In this document: piece by piece, positions 45,420 through 55,894 of the stretch
Layout of the letters: every line of letters starts with the position of its first letter
How positions within the stretch are numbered: the first letter of the stretch is position 1
From: Begonia masoniana
Taxonomy: Eukaryota; Streptophyta; Magnoliopsida; Cucurbitales; Begoniaceae
Length of the DNA stretch: 64,000 bases
Direction of reading: 5' to 3'
NCBI GenBank assembly: GCA_022432975.1
Contig: CM039502.1
Coordinates: forward strand, 12,297,803 to 12,361,802
Position numbers and translations under genes: made by a program
The notes under the pieces: generated by a model
The model's database searches: none
What the model was told of the DNA's origin: nothing
Seen by the model: only the letters and a program-made list of their open reading frames with translations

Positions 45420-45591
45420 GTTCCCTGGAAATTAAATTTCCAGGGAACTTGGCGATCGATCGCCAAGAGAGGCGATCGATCACCAAGGAGGATCGCCACT
45501 CCATAGAAAAATCCAGGGAGTGTGGCGATCGATCGCCACTGATGTTTTTCCAACAGGCGATCGATCGCCTGTTTTGGGCGATCGATCGCCC
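45420..45591. repeat. Cluster of GGCGATCGATCGCC palindromes
   Basis: Five copies of the 14-bp palindrome ggcgatcgatcgcc start at 45451, 45471 (one base changed), 45524, 45556 and 45577. The flanking bases differ between copies yet stay complementary: ctt/aag, gt/ac, aca/tgt, g/c. Just before them, 45421-45447 is an inverted repeat of arms ttccctggaaat / atttccagggaa. Confidence 0.93.
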
Positions 45592-45858
45592 CTGTTTTCA
45601 TGGGACGAATGTCCCTTTTGCCCTCCTTTCCTCAGCCGATTTCCTTTTAAGTTTTAATTATATTTTCTTTTAATTGTTTTTTTTCCTTTCCTTTGATAGT
45701 TTTCTAATTGATTTTAAGATTTGTTTTAGACGATTTTCCAAACAACGTTAACGATTTTGATTTCAATTTAAATTCCGCTCAAACGTTACGAAGTTTATAA
45801 GAATAAAAAAAAATGATACGGGAAAATAAGGGTACAGTGTTAGGGTCGCTACACGATT

Positions 45859-47096
45859 CCTTCCCTCTGAGTGAATCTTTTAGCAACTAGTCTAGCTTTA
45901 TATCTTTCAATGTTGCCCATTGAGTCTTTCTTTGTATTAAAGACCCATTTACATCTTATGGTTTTTACACTATCAGGCAACGTGACAAGATCCCAGACTT
46001 CATTAACAGCCATAGAATCCATTTCATCCTTCATGGCGTCATGCCAGAATCTTGACTCTGCACAACTTATGGCTTCCGAAAATGTTTCAGGATCATTTTC
46101 AGCTCCAACATTAAAATCTGATTCTTGCAAATACACAACATAATCACTAGAAATTGCTGACTTCTTTACTCTAGTAGATCTCCTTAATGTTGGATCAACA
46201 TCATCTTGTAGAATTTGTTGATTAACCGGTTGCACAACTATTTCAGGTAACTCCTGTGCAATGTGATCTACTGGCTCATTATAAACAACTTGTAGAATTT
46301 CAGCGATTGTTCTCACAACAGCCGGTTGGTCTCGAGGGTTGTTGTGAATAACAATCAATCTATTACTTGAGCACGATGATTGCGCTTCTAAATGATCCTT
46401 ATCTGGAACGATGTTCCAGGATCGATCGCTCCCACTGATCAAGTCATTCTCAAGAAATTTTGCATTTCTTGATTTCACAATTCTAGTGCTGTGAGAAAGA
46501 CAATATAATCTGTACCCCTTAGATCTTTCGGCATATCCAATGAAATACCCACTAATAGTCCTTAGTTCCAGTTTCTTTTTTTGCGGATTATAGACTCTTA
46601 CTTCACACGGACATCCCCAAACGCGTATATGTTGCAAACTCGGTTTCCAACCTTTCCATAACTCAAATGGCGTCTTTGGGACAGCCTTGGTTGGAACTCG
46701 GTTTAATATATACACAGCCGTCTTAAGAGCATCAATCCATAATGACTTTGGAAGGTTGGAGTTACTCTGCATACTCCGCACCATGTCCATCAATGTTCGG
46801 TTTCTTCTTTCTGCAACACCATTCTGGTCCGGAGAACCAGACATAGTGTATTGGGGCACAATCTCATGCTCTTGAAGAAACTTTGCAAATGGACCAGCCG
46901 ATTGTCCTTTCTCGGTGTATCTACCATAATATTCTCCACCTCTATCTGTTCTCACGATCTTAATTTGCTTATCGCATTGTTTCTCTACTTCCACCTTGAA
47001 AATCTTAAAGGCAAGCTTCATCTTTAGAATGAAGAAAGTAGATGTACATATATCGCAAGTAATCATCAATGAAAGAGATGAAGTATTTCGGACCAT
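45859..47096 (-). pseudogene. copia-2 pol, middle part (integrase and RT start)
   Basis: Open frame from 47096 to the solo LTR B insertion. It has the integrase end of the core ([11 protein letters not shown], then [14 protein letters not shown] with the catalytic glutamate), the C-terminal integrase region ([30 protein letters not shown]), the linker, and the RT start ([34 protein letters not shown]). The 5' end of the core, upstream of 47096, is frameshifted. Confidence 0.88.
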
Positions 47097-47184
47097 GCAT
47101 ATCCATATCAGGACAACAAATATCTGAATGGATGATCTCTAAAATAGTTGTACTCCTCGTAGCACCTTTCTTGGATTTATTGGT

Positions 47185-47907
47185 CTACTTTCCCTTAATG
47201 CAGTCCACACATTTATCAAAATCAATAAAATCTAAAGTACTAAGTACTCCATCTTTTACTAATCTCTTAATCCTTTCAATAGAGATATGTTCTAATCTCC
47301 GGTGCCACAAAGTAGAAGTATTCTCATTTATAACACAACGTTTTATGCCAGATTGAACATGTACAACATTATAAGTAGTGTCATTTTGTAAATTAACAGA
47401 GAAAAAACTATTCAACAATGTACCACTCCCAACATTACTAGATTTATAAAACAAATCAAACGATGTTCCATAAAAGTTGAAAGAGTATCCCAAAGGTACA
47501 AGTTTTGAAATAGAAATTAAATTCTTAGAAAAGTTAGGAACATAAAAAGTCTTTTCCAAATAAAAATTAAAACCACTGCTTAAAACTAAACAACATGTCC
47601 CAATTGCCTCCACACGTGATTGCATCCCATTTTCGGAATAGATGCCTTCTTCATTTGGAGTTGGCTTCCTTAGGTTTTGCATACCCTGTAAGGTACTAGA
47701 AACATGGATTGTAGAACCATAATCAATCCACCATGTGTTATAATTAATATCAACCATATTAGATTCATAACAGACAAAAGAGATCAAGTTACCTTTCTTC
47801 TCAAGCCATATTGAAAACTTCAGACAATCTTTCTTAATGTGCCCCTTCTTGTTACAAAAGAAGCACCTTATTTCTTTCGGATCTTTCTTAATCCCTCCGG
47901 TTACCAA
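47185..47907 (-). pseudogene. copia-2 nucleocapsid knuckle, protease and pre-integrase
   Basis: Begins near the CCHC knuckle CFFCNKKGHIKKDC (about 47865). The protease active-site region reads WWIDYGSTIHVS where D-S/T-G is expected, so it is probably inactive. The GAG-pre-integrase motif LWHRRLEHIS and CVDC follow. Ends at a stop near 47185. Confidence 0.85.
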
Positions 47908-47940
47908 TATTTTCCCTTTTCCCTTTGGCTTACAAGCTTT

Positions 47941-48603
47941 CTAGTCCTTCTCATATGTAACTGTAAGTGCACTCTCGCCCAAATCCATAGACAGCCTATT
48001 CTCTTCCTGAACACACATGGTCATAAGCTCATTAATTGACCATTTCTCCTTATGTGTGTTATAGGAGATCTTAAAGGCTCCATATGCTGATGGAAGGGTT
48101 GCCAGTATGTAATGCACCAAGAAAGACTCTGACATCTCAACCTCAAGTCTTTTAAGCTGAGCCACAATGTCCCGTATCTTCATGATGTGCTCACGCACAC
48201 CTTTTACTGTAGTGAGCCTCGTTGATGTGAACTTGATTATAAGGGTACTGGCAAGAGCTTTATTAGAAGTCACAAACTGCTCATCAATCGCCTTCAGTAA
48301 TGCTTTGACATTCTTATGCTCCTCAATCGAACCACGAATACTCTCAAATATTTTAGTTTTTATGAACATCATACTGAGACGGTTAGACCGTTCTCATCAT
48401 TCATAAAGAGTTAAATCATCCAAAGTACTCTCATCATCAATGATTGTCTCGTCTTTCCTTATAGTATCATCAATATCTAAGCATCCCAAATGAAGTAGAA
48501 TCCTCTCTTTCCAGACCTTATAATTATCAGCCACAAGTTCGGGAATCTCACACTTCATATCAGAAACACTACCAGTCATCATAACTGCATAAAATTCAAT
48601 CAC
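47941..48603 (-). pseudogene. copia-2 gag
   Basis: Gag in two open segments: 48603-48397 (ELVADNYKVWKERILLHLG) and 48372-47941 (FIKTKIFESIRGSIEEH, KAIDEQFVTSNKALASTLI, KWSINELMTMCVQEE), interrupted by a stop near 48397. This is the DUF/UBN2-type copia gag domain. The 970 bp up to the right LTR (48604-49574) are leader sequence with no gene. Confidence 0.85.
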
Positions 48604-49574
48604 ACATGCTTATTAATTTAAATGAGACAAATAAACATAAATCATGTTTTACCAAAGTAAATCATGCTTAATTAAAGATGCATCTAATGACATAAAACTT
48701 GTCTGTGGACTAAAGATTTAATTCAATCAGATACATTTATAACTTCATGATAAAACTATCAAATTATGTTCCTTTTCCTAACTCCTGTGGGTAAATTAGG
48801 AAATATAATATGACATTTCATCCTAATTAATCACATAAATATAATAGAAATTCCTGTGGGATAAAATCTATCATATAAAATGAAATTAATTACAAATAAA
48901 GTCTTAATATGATTCTAAATACTTATATTTTATTTAGCCTAATTAAAGATGTTGTGGCTGCTCTCTAATTAGCTAAATCACATGAATCATTTGATATTTA
49001 AATTTAATTCACAATAATGTTTATATAATATGCCTAAAAATATAAACAATGTGAATTACCAAAATTAAAGTAAATGCATACAAAATATTTAAATGCACTC
49101 ATGTTTCACTGCCTCCATGTTGAAACATGCAATTTCATACATTTAAAAAATATTTTATTTTTCATTTCAAATCATGCTCGTTTTTAGGCATTTAAAAATT
49201 GATTTGGTCTTCACTGAAAAACTGAAAATCACGCTTTTAGTTTTCAATTTTGGTCTTCACTGTCGCCAGGTTGAAAACATGTTTTTAAGGCATTTAAAAA
49301 TATTTTATTCATGAAAATCAAAAGCATCACGTACAGTGTCATCTTCAACCTCTAGCTGGTCCAAACGACCCGGTTACAACCCAACTAAAAACCCGACATT
49401 TTTTCCTTCAAAATCACAACAATATCGTGCCAAATTAACCCAAACATAATAGAAATCAAATTCCATAAAGATTTCTAACATTAAAATCCAAAACAAAACT
49501 CAAAAGATGTATGACCTAATTTCAAAATTTTCATTGACGAAGAAGGCAGAGGTTAATAATGCTCTGATACCAAA

Positions 49575-49900
49575 TGTAAAATTAAAGACGAACAAACTTA
49601 ATGATCTAACCATTCTCAACGTTAAAGAATTAGATCTAGTGCGGAATTGAGTAATCGAACGTACCTCCGGCCATTTCCCGTTTCAAGCTTTTGGTTTTGG
49701 TTCTTCTAAGCCTAAAAACCTCTCTGCAGATGGTGTCTCACAGAATTGATTGAGATTGTGGCTTAGGGACCCAAAACAGTTTTTACGTTTCCTTAATATC
49801 TTCTAACCATCAGAGAGAAAGTTGCACGTAATTGGGCAGTTAATACACATGTCAATAATGTATTTATTAAACCACTTAAAAGAGATAATTTATTCCAACA
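49575..49900 (-). repeat. 5' LTR of copia-2
   Basis: 326 bp, about 95% identical to 40942-41267. Followed by the TSD tagta. Confidence 0.93.
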
Positions 49901-49905
49901 TAGTA

Positions 49906-50953
49906 TCCGCGAGATCAATCTTGAGAGGATATAACAACTATGTGCTTGTGTGGCGACACCTTTATTTACCCTAACCAACTTCACTACAATTTGTAATTTT
50001 CTTTAGCCTTGTAACAAGATTTTAGGCTGTATATATTTTCTTTGTATCTCATTTTAAAATATATGAGCTTTTCTTATCCTCTATCTATTATCTTTCAGCC
50101 GATTATAGACCACTACTATTCACCAAGAAAAATTTGACACGAGTCTAGGATTCCCTCTATAAACATTTCAAAAATAATTTTAGTTTTTGAAAATATGAAA
50201 TTTCAGTTCTTCTAATATAATTTTATCTATTTTAAGTTGAATCCTCATGATTTTGTGGTTTTATCCAAACTAATGAAATCATTCGCCTCCACATTTAAGG
50301 TGTGTGAAATTGTACAACTCTTCTAACACGGGTGAGTCTTTACAATTACCTAACACAGGAGAGGATAAAACAACTATGTGTTTATGTGGTGACACCTTGA
50401 TTTACTCTAACCAACTTCATTTAAATTTGCAATTTTCTTTAGTTTTATCCTCGTCAATCTGTTATCTTTTAGCTTGAACATAGACCACTACTATTGACCA
50501 AAAAAAATTGACACAAGTCTACTAGCTCGGTAAATATTTCAAAAATAATTTTTTGTTTTTAAAAATACAAGTTTCAGTTCTCTTAGTACAATGTTATCTA
50601 TTTTCATTTGAAATTCTTGTAATTGTGTTTTTGTGATTTTAACCAAACTAATGCAATCATTCAACTTGACATTTCTCAAGCAAAGTGAGATCATATAATT
50701 ATTCTAATATGGGTTGAGTCCTCACAGTTAGTTACTTGATATTAGGTCAAATTTGTCTTTACAAATTTGGCTGACACAAAAAATACAATAAGTATACCTA
50801 TCTTTATAATCTATTCAATAGGGAAAACATATATAAATTTGCTTCTTTATGTCACAAGGAAGTTAAACCAACGTTAAGTTTTTGTACTTTTTGGAAAGAT
50901 GGCTATGAAAAAAGAAAAGGTGTAGATGGACAAAAAACCACAATAATCACTGA
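49906..50953. repeat. Diverged tandem duplication downstream of the MYB gene
   Basis: No gene. About 49921-50357 and 50360-50746 are two diverged copies of one sequence; shared words include ggataaaacaactatgtg, ccaacttcat, gaccactactatt and atttcaaaaataatttt. Parts of the same unit (tgggttgagtcctcacagtt) recur near 52070 and 52590 in the MYB intron. Confidence 0.7.
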
Positions 50954-53900
50954 TTAGAGAAAATCCCAAAGTTCACTATCAAACTGTATATCGCTCCAGC
51001 AAAGCCTCTCTGATTCTACTAAAACACCGTCTCCCACTTCACCTGTCGCCTCCAATGGCTTCTCTGGATCATACCCACCAACGGGGATCATATCACTGAG
51101 ACACTTCCCTTCTCCTCCACCTTCATCGACCTCCGCCAACACAGTTTCCCACCACTCTTTCTCGTTCTCCGGCGACCATGGATCTGAAGCCAGAGCATGA
51201 GATGGGGATGGAGATGGAGATGGAGATGGAGATGGAGATGGAGACTGAAATGAAAAGGTGGGTCGTTCTTTCTTCTGTGTGAGTTCTTGGAGTCGAGACT
51301 TACACTTGAGAATGAAGCTCTTCGAGAAGGTCCGAGGTTGGGGCCTTATCACGTCGGCAATTAGAGCTTTGGAGAATTTCGAATCCTCTCTCTCTCTAGA
51401 AAACACTTTGCTTTTGCGTAAATGGGTGTTCCAGTAGTTCTTCACGTCGTTAGCTGTTCTTCCCGGAAGTCTTCCGGCAATCATCGACCATCTGCATCAA
51501 AAACATTTATTTTATTTTTACATCTATATGACGCTCATAGTTTGTCAACATTATCGTACAAATTTTGCTTTTAAACGGTGTCTTTACGATTTTTGTTTGT
51601 TTTTTACGTGAAGTTTGACAAGAGTTGATGCATCTGTAGAGCTGACCAGCAGCAAGCCGAACTTGAAAATATGCTAATGAATTAAATGAGCCAAAATAAA
51701 ATAAAATCAACCAATCCAAGAGTTAAAAGAAGAGCAAATTAAACGAGCCTAACAGAATATATATTATTGGCTAGTTACATAAGTAAATTTACAATATTTA
51801 TTTATACTAATATCAACAATATTTTATCAATATATGTAATTAACTAAACTTTTACATTCCTTATTATTATTATATATTAAGAAAAATATGTGGAGTGTTC
51901 CATGCTCCCAATACAATATTGTTCACTTTAGACTGTAGTCTGCCGTGATTTGTTTTTGAGATTATCTCAAACGCGTTGTACTAGGTAAGTATAAAAACTT
52001 TACTTATAAAGCACTTAATTTCTACTCTCTCAAGTAATGTAAGATTATGCACCCCCACTGATATGGATTGAGTTCTCACAATCAACAGAATATTTGGTCA
52101 TCCTTGTCTTCACATAGCGGAGTGCCACAAAATATATATAAAATGATTATATATAATAATAATAAATACATGATTAACTATATATATATATATAGTATAG
52201 TATAGTAAAAGTAACCGTTGAAACTTTAAATATTAAATTTTAAACTTTAGTTGTACAGAAATAAAAATATTCTTACTGCCATGGGAAAAAAAAAAAAAAA
52301 AAGGAGTGTTTAGTTCTCATTTGAAAGATGAGAGAAATGCTCAAAGGGAGGGAAGGATATAAATGAGAGAAAATTATGAACATAGAGCAAACCTAAAAGG
52401 CCTTAGACCTATTTTGTATGAGCTCTTTAGAGTCGTAGTCTTGTTGTCCGCTTAGGGTAGAACTGTATACAGTTTTATTCTTGAATTTTACTTCATAACA
52501 CGTTGTACTATGTTATGAGAAGAAATCTAATTATGAACTATTCAAATACATCTTTTTCAAACAACGTGAGTTAGTGCAGCTCTTATTATATGAGCTGAAT
52601 CTTCATAATTACCTAATTTTAAGTCGTTTTCGTTTTCATGGATGAAAAAATCTCATTTTAGTAATCAAAAACTTCCCAAGTAAATTGAATTTTTGGCCAT
52701 GATCTCTAACTACAACTTGAGGTCATTGTAAATAATTAATCCCATAAACATGGTTAATTGTCATTAAGAGTTGATCACGAAATAAGATTGAGTGCACTAA
52801 TTAGATGATAAGCCTAATTTTTGAAAGACAATATTGTCGATAAATTTCCAGGTAATTTGCTGGATCTTATTTAAATTTCAAGCAAATGGTAAGCCCAAAT
52901 TGAAGAGAATTACATAAATTAAAACTAAAGTGATATATAAATTTTCACGACCATTTGTTCATCAAAAGTGAGAGAGGAGGGAAAGCGATCCATTTGATCT
53001 TAGTTGTTGATACACCGATTTTTGACTATATACAACGGTCCTAAAAGTTATGACCGACCAATCCAACTTTTGAATCCGCGTTCAAGAGATTTATGAAAAA
53101 TCAGATTTGGAGCTCTAAACTCGAAATCGGTGTATTTTGCTCCTAAGATTTGGTGTTGTACTAGTTTATATAGGATGTTGGACTCAAACAATACCGATTG
53201 GAATCTAAATCAAGTGGAAGAATCATAGTTTAAGCGGAACTTGATTCTAGGTATCAAGTGAGTGCCACGACACCCAACACGTAGCGCCATTTGCCGCAAG
53301 GCGCTCGTGAAGGAATCCAATAGCAATGCAACACTAGGAGAGTAGAGCCACAATGCTGGATCGTTTCAGTATGCGCAAAATTCTTCCATTTGTTGAGTCG
53401 TGATGTTGAGTAATAATTTTGCTAATGATCACGTGTACGCCAAAATATGTGTGGCGCCAATATCTAAGGCCATGACATTGGTGCCATGTATAGGCGTCAC
53501 AAAGCCAAGGAATTTAGGACCGCGAAAAGGGCCCAGTTACGGACGCTATGGTGCTAGGGACATATGCATCCCAAATTCGAGAATTTACTGTCAATGTGTT
53601 CCTGATATGCGTTCTATCAATGTTGTGGAATACACTAATGTCTTTGGATATTATAAATACACCAAAATTGTACATTTATAAGTTTTGGGTTTCATGAGAT
53701 TTACGAGTTGAAATCTTGGTTTGAGTGGAGTACTTGCACTACAGAGGATGAGAGGCAAATAAGGGATTTTAATTACTATTTTTCAAAACATATTTTTGTA
53801 CATAGCATAGACAAATAAGGGAGTGTCATGGAGAGTGTCATGTTTCACAACACATCGGTTTTTATTTTATATCCATACAAGGTTTTTCATATTTATGTTT

Positions 53901-55236
53901 CTGCACTGCATAGTAGATAGACATAGACTAGTTTGATAATCGGGATTTGTTTGTGAGACTCGATAGATCGGGTCAAGATTGTCGTGCGCCAATAAAACAA
54001 GGAGTATGTGTTTCCATGATGTGCAATAAATATCTTGGGAAACTTCTTATGCACGTTCCTAGATCAGGCCTGAGGGGTTTAGATTTCAGCGACCTATAGT
54101 TGTCTACATATTTTTTCTCTTTTGTTTTTTTTCAAATTTTCAACATTTTCTTTTCATAAACAAATCAACTTATGCGTCTTTCATTACCAAGACTTTATTA
54201 AATCATATCATTATTATGCTACATACTTCTATAACACATTCCTAAGATCAACATGCCACAAAACATATATAAGTAAACTTATTAGATGTACTCATAATTC
54301 TATATTTTTGTACATATACATACATACATGCATGCATACATATAGATGCATTAAAATATCATTTATTGATTCAAAGAAGATACATAAATTTATGATCAGG
54401 ATATTGTTGTTTAATAAATTTAGGTGAGGGGAAACAAGACATATTCATGTGGGTTGAGAATCATCAATAAATAATTGTTTTATTTTTCTATAATTTTTAT
54501 TGTTCAAAAGATAATATTTTTGTTGTCCAACACAACAATAATTTTTGCTGGATTTTATATATTATTATAGGTTGTTTTCTATGATTGCTTTGCTGGTGTG
54601 GACCGTGTGGTAAGGGTTTTTCCAATAGTAGGTTAACACTAAAAATATTTTATTATTCTTAACTTGAAAACCTAGCTTGCTCCAATTAAGAAATTGTCGT
54701 GAATTACGTGTTGTTCTAAATTCTAAAATAATAAAAAATAAAATGGAGTTTTCTAGAAATGATTCCAGTGATAGAAAAAGAGGAAGGTTGGAGAAGAAAC
54801 TTGCCTGTTGCCTAAAAGCTTATGAAGCTTCATCAGAAGATCAACTTCATCTTCTTCAAACTCTCCTCGCTTTATATTAGGTTTCAAGTAGTTCAGCCAT
54901 CTCAGTCTGCAACTCTTTCTGCATCTGTTCAACCCTGCAAATCCTGAGAATTATTCATGTTTCTCAGAAAAAAACACCCTAATCCCTTTTTTGCTTAATT
55001 TTGTGGGCATCTGTAGAACTGATCGAACTATCCTTCTATTTTACTTTTAAGAAAATCAAAAGAAGAAAGACCCAAAGACCCAGTTTTTAGAGAGAGAAAG
55101 AGAGGGAGAGAGAGAGAGAGTACCAGCTCTGATCGGAATTTTGTGCCAATTTCCTTCGCCATAAGTTTCGATACATTGCTTCAGAAGAACATCTTCTCCT
55201 TCAGTCCATGCCCCCTTTCTCACTCCTAAAACCCCT

Positions 55237-55241
<5 letters not shown>
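50954..55241 (-). CDS. R2R3-MYB transcription factor, subgroup 6 (anthocyanin activator type)
   Basis: Nuclear activator of anthocyanin genes by family membership (PAP1/MYB10/MYB113 type), acting with bHLH and WD40 partners. Exons: 55241-55124, 54934-54805, 51491-50954 (118+130+538 bp, 261 codons plus stop). Start [12 protein letters not shown] is the conserved N-terminus. R2 tryptophans W12, W32, W52; R3 tryptophans W84, W103. The bHLH-contact motif at 71-90 (D71, L72, K75, L79, R90) has Met86 where Leu is usual. The dicot anthocyanin signature ANDV is at 96-99 and the subgroup 6 motif RPQPRTF at 132-138. A Ser-Pro run lies at 166-180. Exons 1 and 2 (118 and 130 bp) match the family structure; intron 2 is 3.3 kb with a GC donor. 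No disabling change seen. A specific orthologue cannot be named. Confidence 0.92.
51198..51246 (+). repeat. Coding hexanucleotide microsatellite in MYB exon 3
   Basis: About seven ggagat units (plus strand), encoding the Ser-Pro run of the MYB protein at residues 166-180. Length changes keep the frame. Confidence 0.9.
51492..54804 (-). other. Large intron 2 of the MYB gene
   Basis: 3313 bp from GCAAGT (54804) to the acceptor tgatgcag (51492). AT-rich. Short open frames (for example 53400-53681) are not recognisable. It includes a TA/TATAG run near 52175-52205, a poly-A of about 18 near 52286 and (cata)n near 54310-54345. A roughly 700-bp stretch (52995-53690) is more GC-rich and could be an old insertion, but I could not define ends. 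Confidence 0.7.
55081..55123 (-). repeat. (CT/GA)n run at the start of MYB intron 1
   Basis: Dinucleotide-like tract directly after the exon 1 donor (gtactctctc on the minus strand). Intron 1 is 189 bp, 55123-54935. Confidence 0.8.

Positions 55242-55280
<39 letters not shown>
55242..55280 (-). promoter_or_regulatory. (GA)n tract in the MYB 5' leader
   Basis: About 18 GA repeats immediately upstream of the MYB start codon on the minus strand. GA/GAGA tracts are bound by plant BPC factors and are common in 5' leaders; a regulatory role is inferred. Confidence 0.5.
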
Positions 55281-55282
<2 letters not shown>

Positions 55283-55894
55283 ACGAGAAAGAACAGAGCT
55301 ATCTTTTTTCAGACTCAAAACTATCGAATATTATATGTTCTAAAAGCAGGCCATCGCTAGCAGGTAGCATAAATAAGATCTCATTTGGCTCCTAGAATCC
55401 CGTGCGAATTGGACAAGAACATCTACCTAAACGCGAAAAATACTGTACTTTTTTTCTCCCAATATTAACTCATCTGACGGTCAACTTTGAAACAACACTA
55501 TTTTACTTAATTTTTTGGATATCAAGTATCAAGTATCGAGACTCGATAATTTAATTTCTTTTGGTGAGTAAAATAATATAAATAGTATTTTAGAAGCATT
55601 ATAATTAATTTAATGAATAAAGTAATATATTTTAGTAAATTAAAAGTCATTTCACTCTAATGTCTTACAAGCTTGCTTAAATGAAAGTTTATGCTAAGTT
55701 TATTAATTTCTAATTTAATAAGGAGATTTCGTTTATCCCAATTTAAGTTGTTCATATAACGTGACGTTACATTTTTAAACCATAGGTTATAATAAGCTGA
55801 CTGTATTTTAATAGCCTTTTGTCTGGGTGGCTCCATACAAAAAGTCCCTTTTTTCCTTAACCTAGGTCTTTCCATTCAAGAGAGAAAAGGTGGT
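55281..55894 (-). other. MYB upstream region
   Basis: About 600 bp between the MYB leader and copia-3; holds the probable promoter. An AT-rich candidate TATA box (cttatttatgc on the minus strand) lies near 55365-55375, not proven. No other gene. Confidence 0.35.

Larger units (their letters stand above)
42895..45853 (+). mobile_element. Solo LTR B (gypsy-like, tgtaacaccc...cgctaca)
   Basis: 2959 bp with perfect TSD cgatt (42890-42894, 45854-45858) in the copia-2 RT. It starts tgtaacacccgattttaacg and ends gttagggtcgctaca. No gag/pol. It is homologous to solo LTR A in inverse orientation: termini, the ggcatttttgtaaat-like block, the GAGGTAAGTTCTCGTG site and the block near 44930-44985 all match. 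It has a 20-bp array, and a palindrome cluster absent from A. Confidence 0.82.
40942..49900 (-). mobile_element. copia-2: Ty1/copia element with both LTRs
   Basis: Two 326-bp LTRs (40942-41267 and 49575-49900), starting tgtaaaattaaagacg and ending tttattccaaca, with TSD tagta (40937-40941, 49901-49905). About 16 differences between LTRs by eye (near 95% identity). The primer-binding site (gctctgatacca on the plus strand, 49561-49572) and polypurine tract (minus-strand aagtgggagaa next to 41267) are in place. Gag and pol are on the minus strand; pol is split by solo LTR B. Clade not assigned. Confidence 0.93.

Noticed and set aside
45269..45673. Open frames of 110 and 74 codons over the palindrome cluster
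   Set aside because: Repeated AIDR-like residues come from the palindromes; frames on both strands and inside an LTR.
53400..53681. 93-codon open frame in the MYB intron
   Set aside because: No domain, no splice context and on the opposite strand; probably chance or an old insertion.
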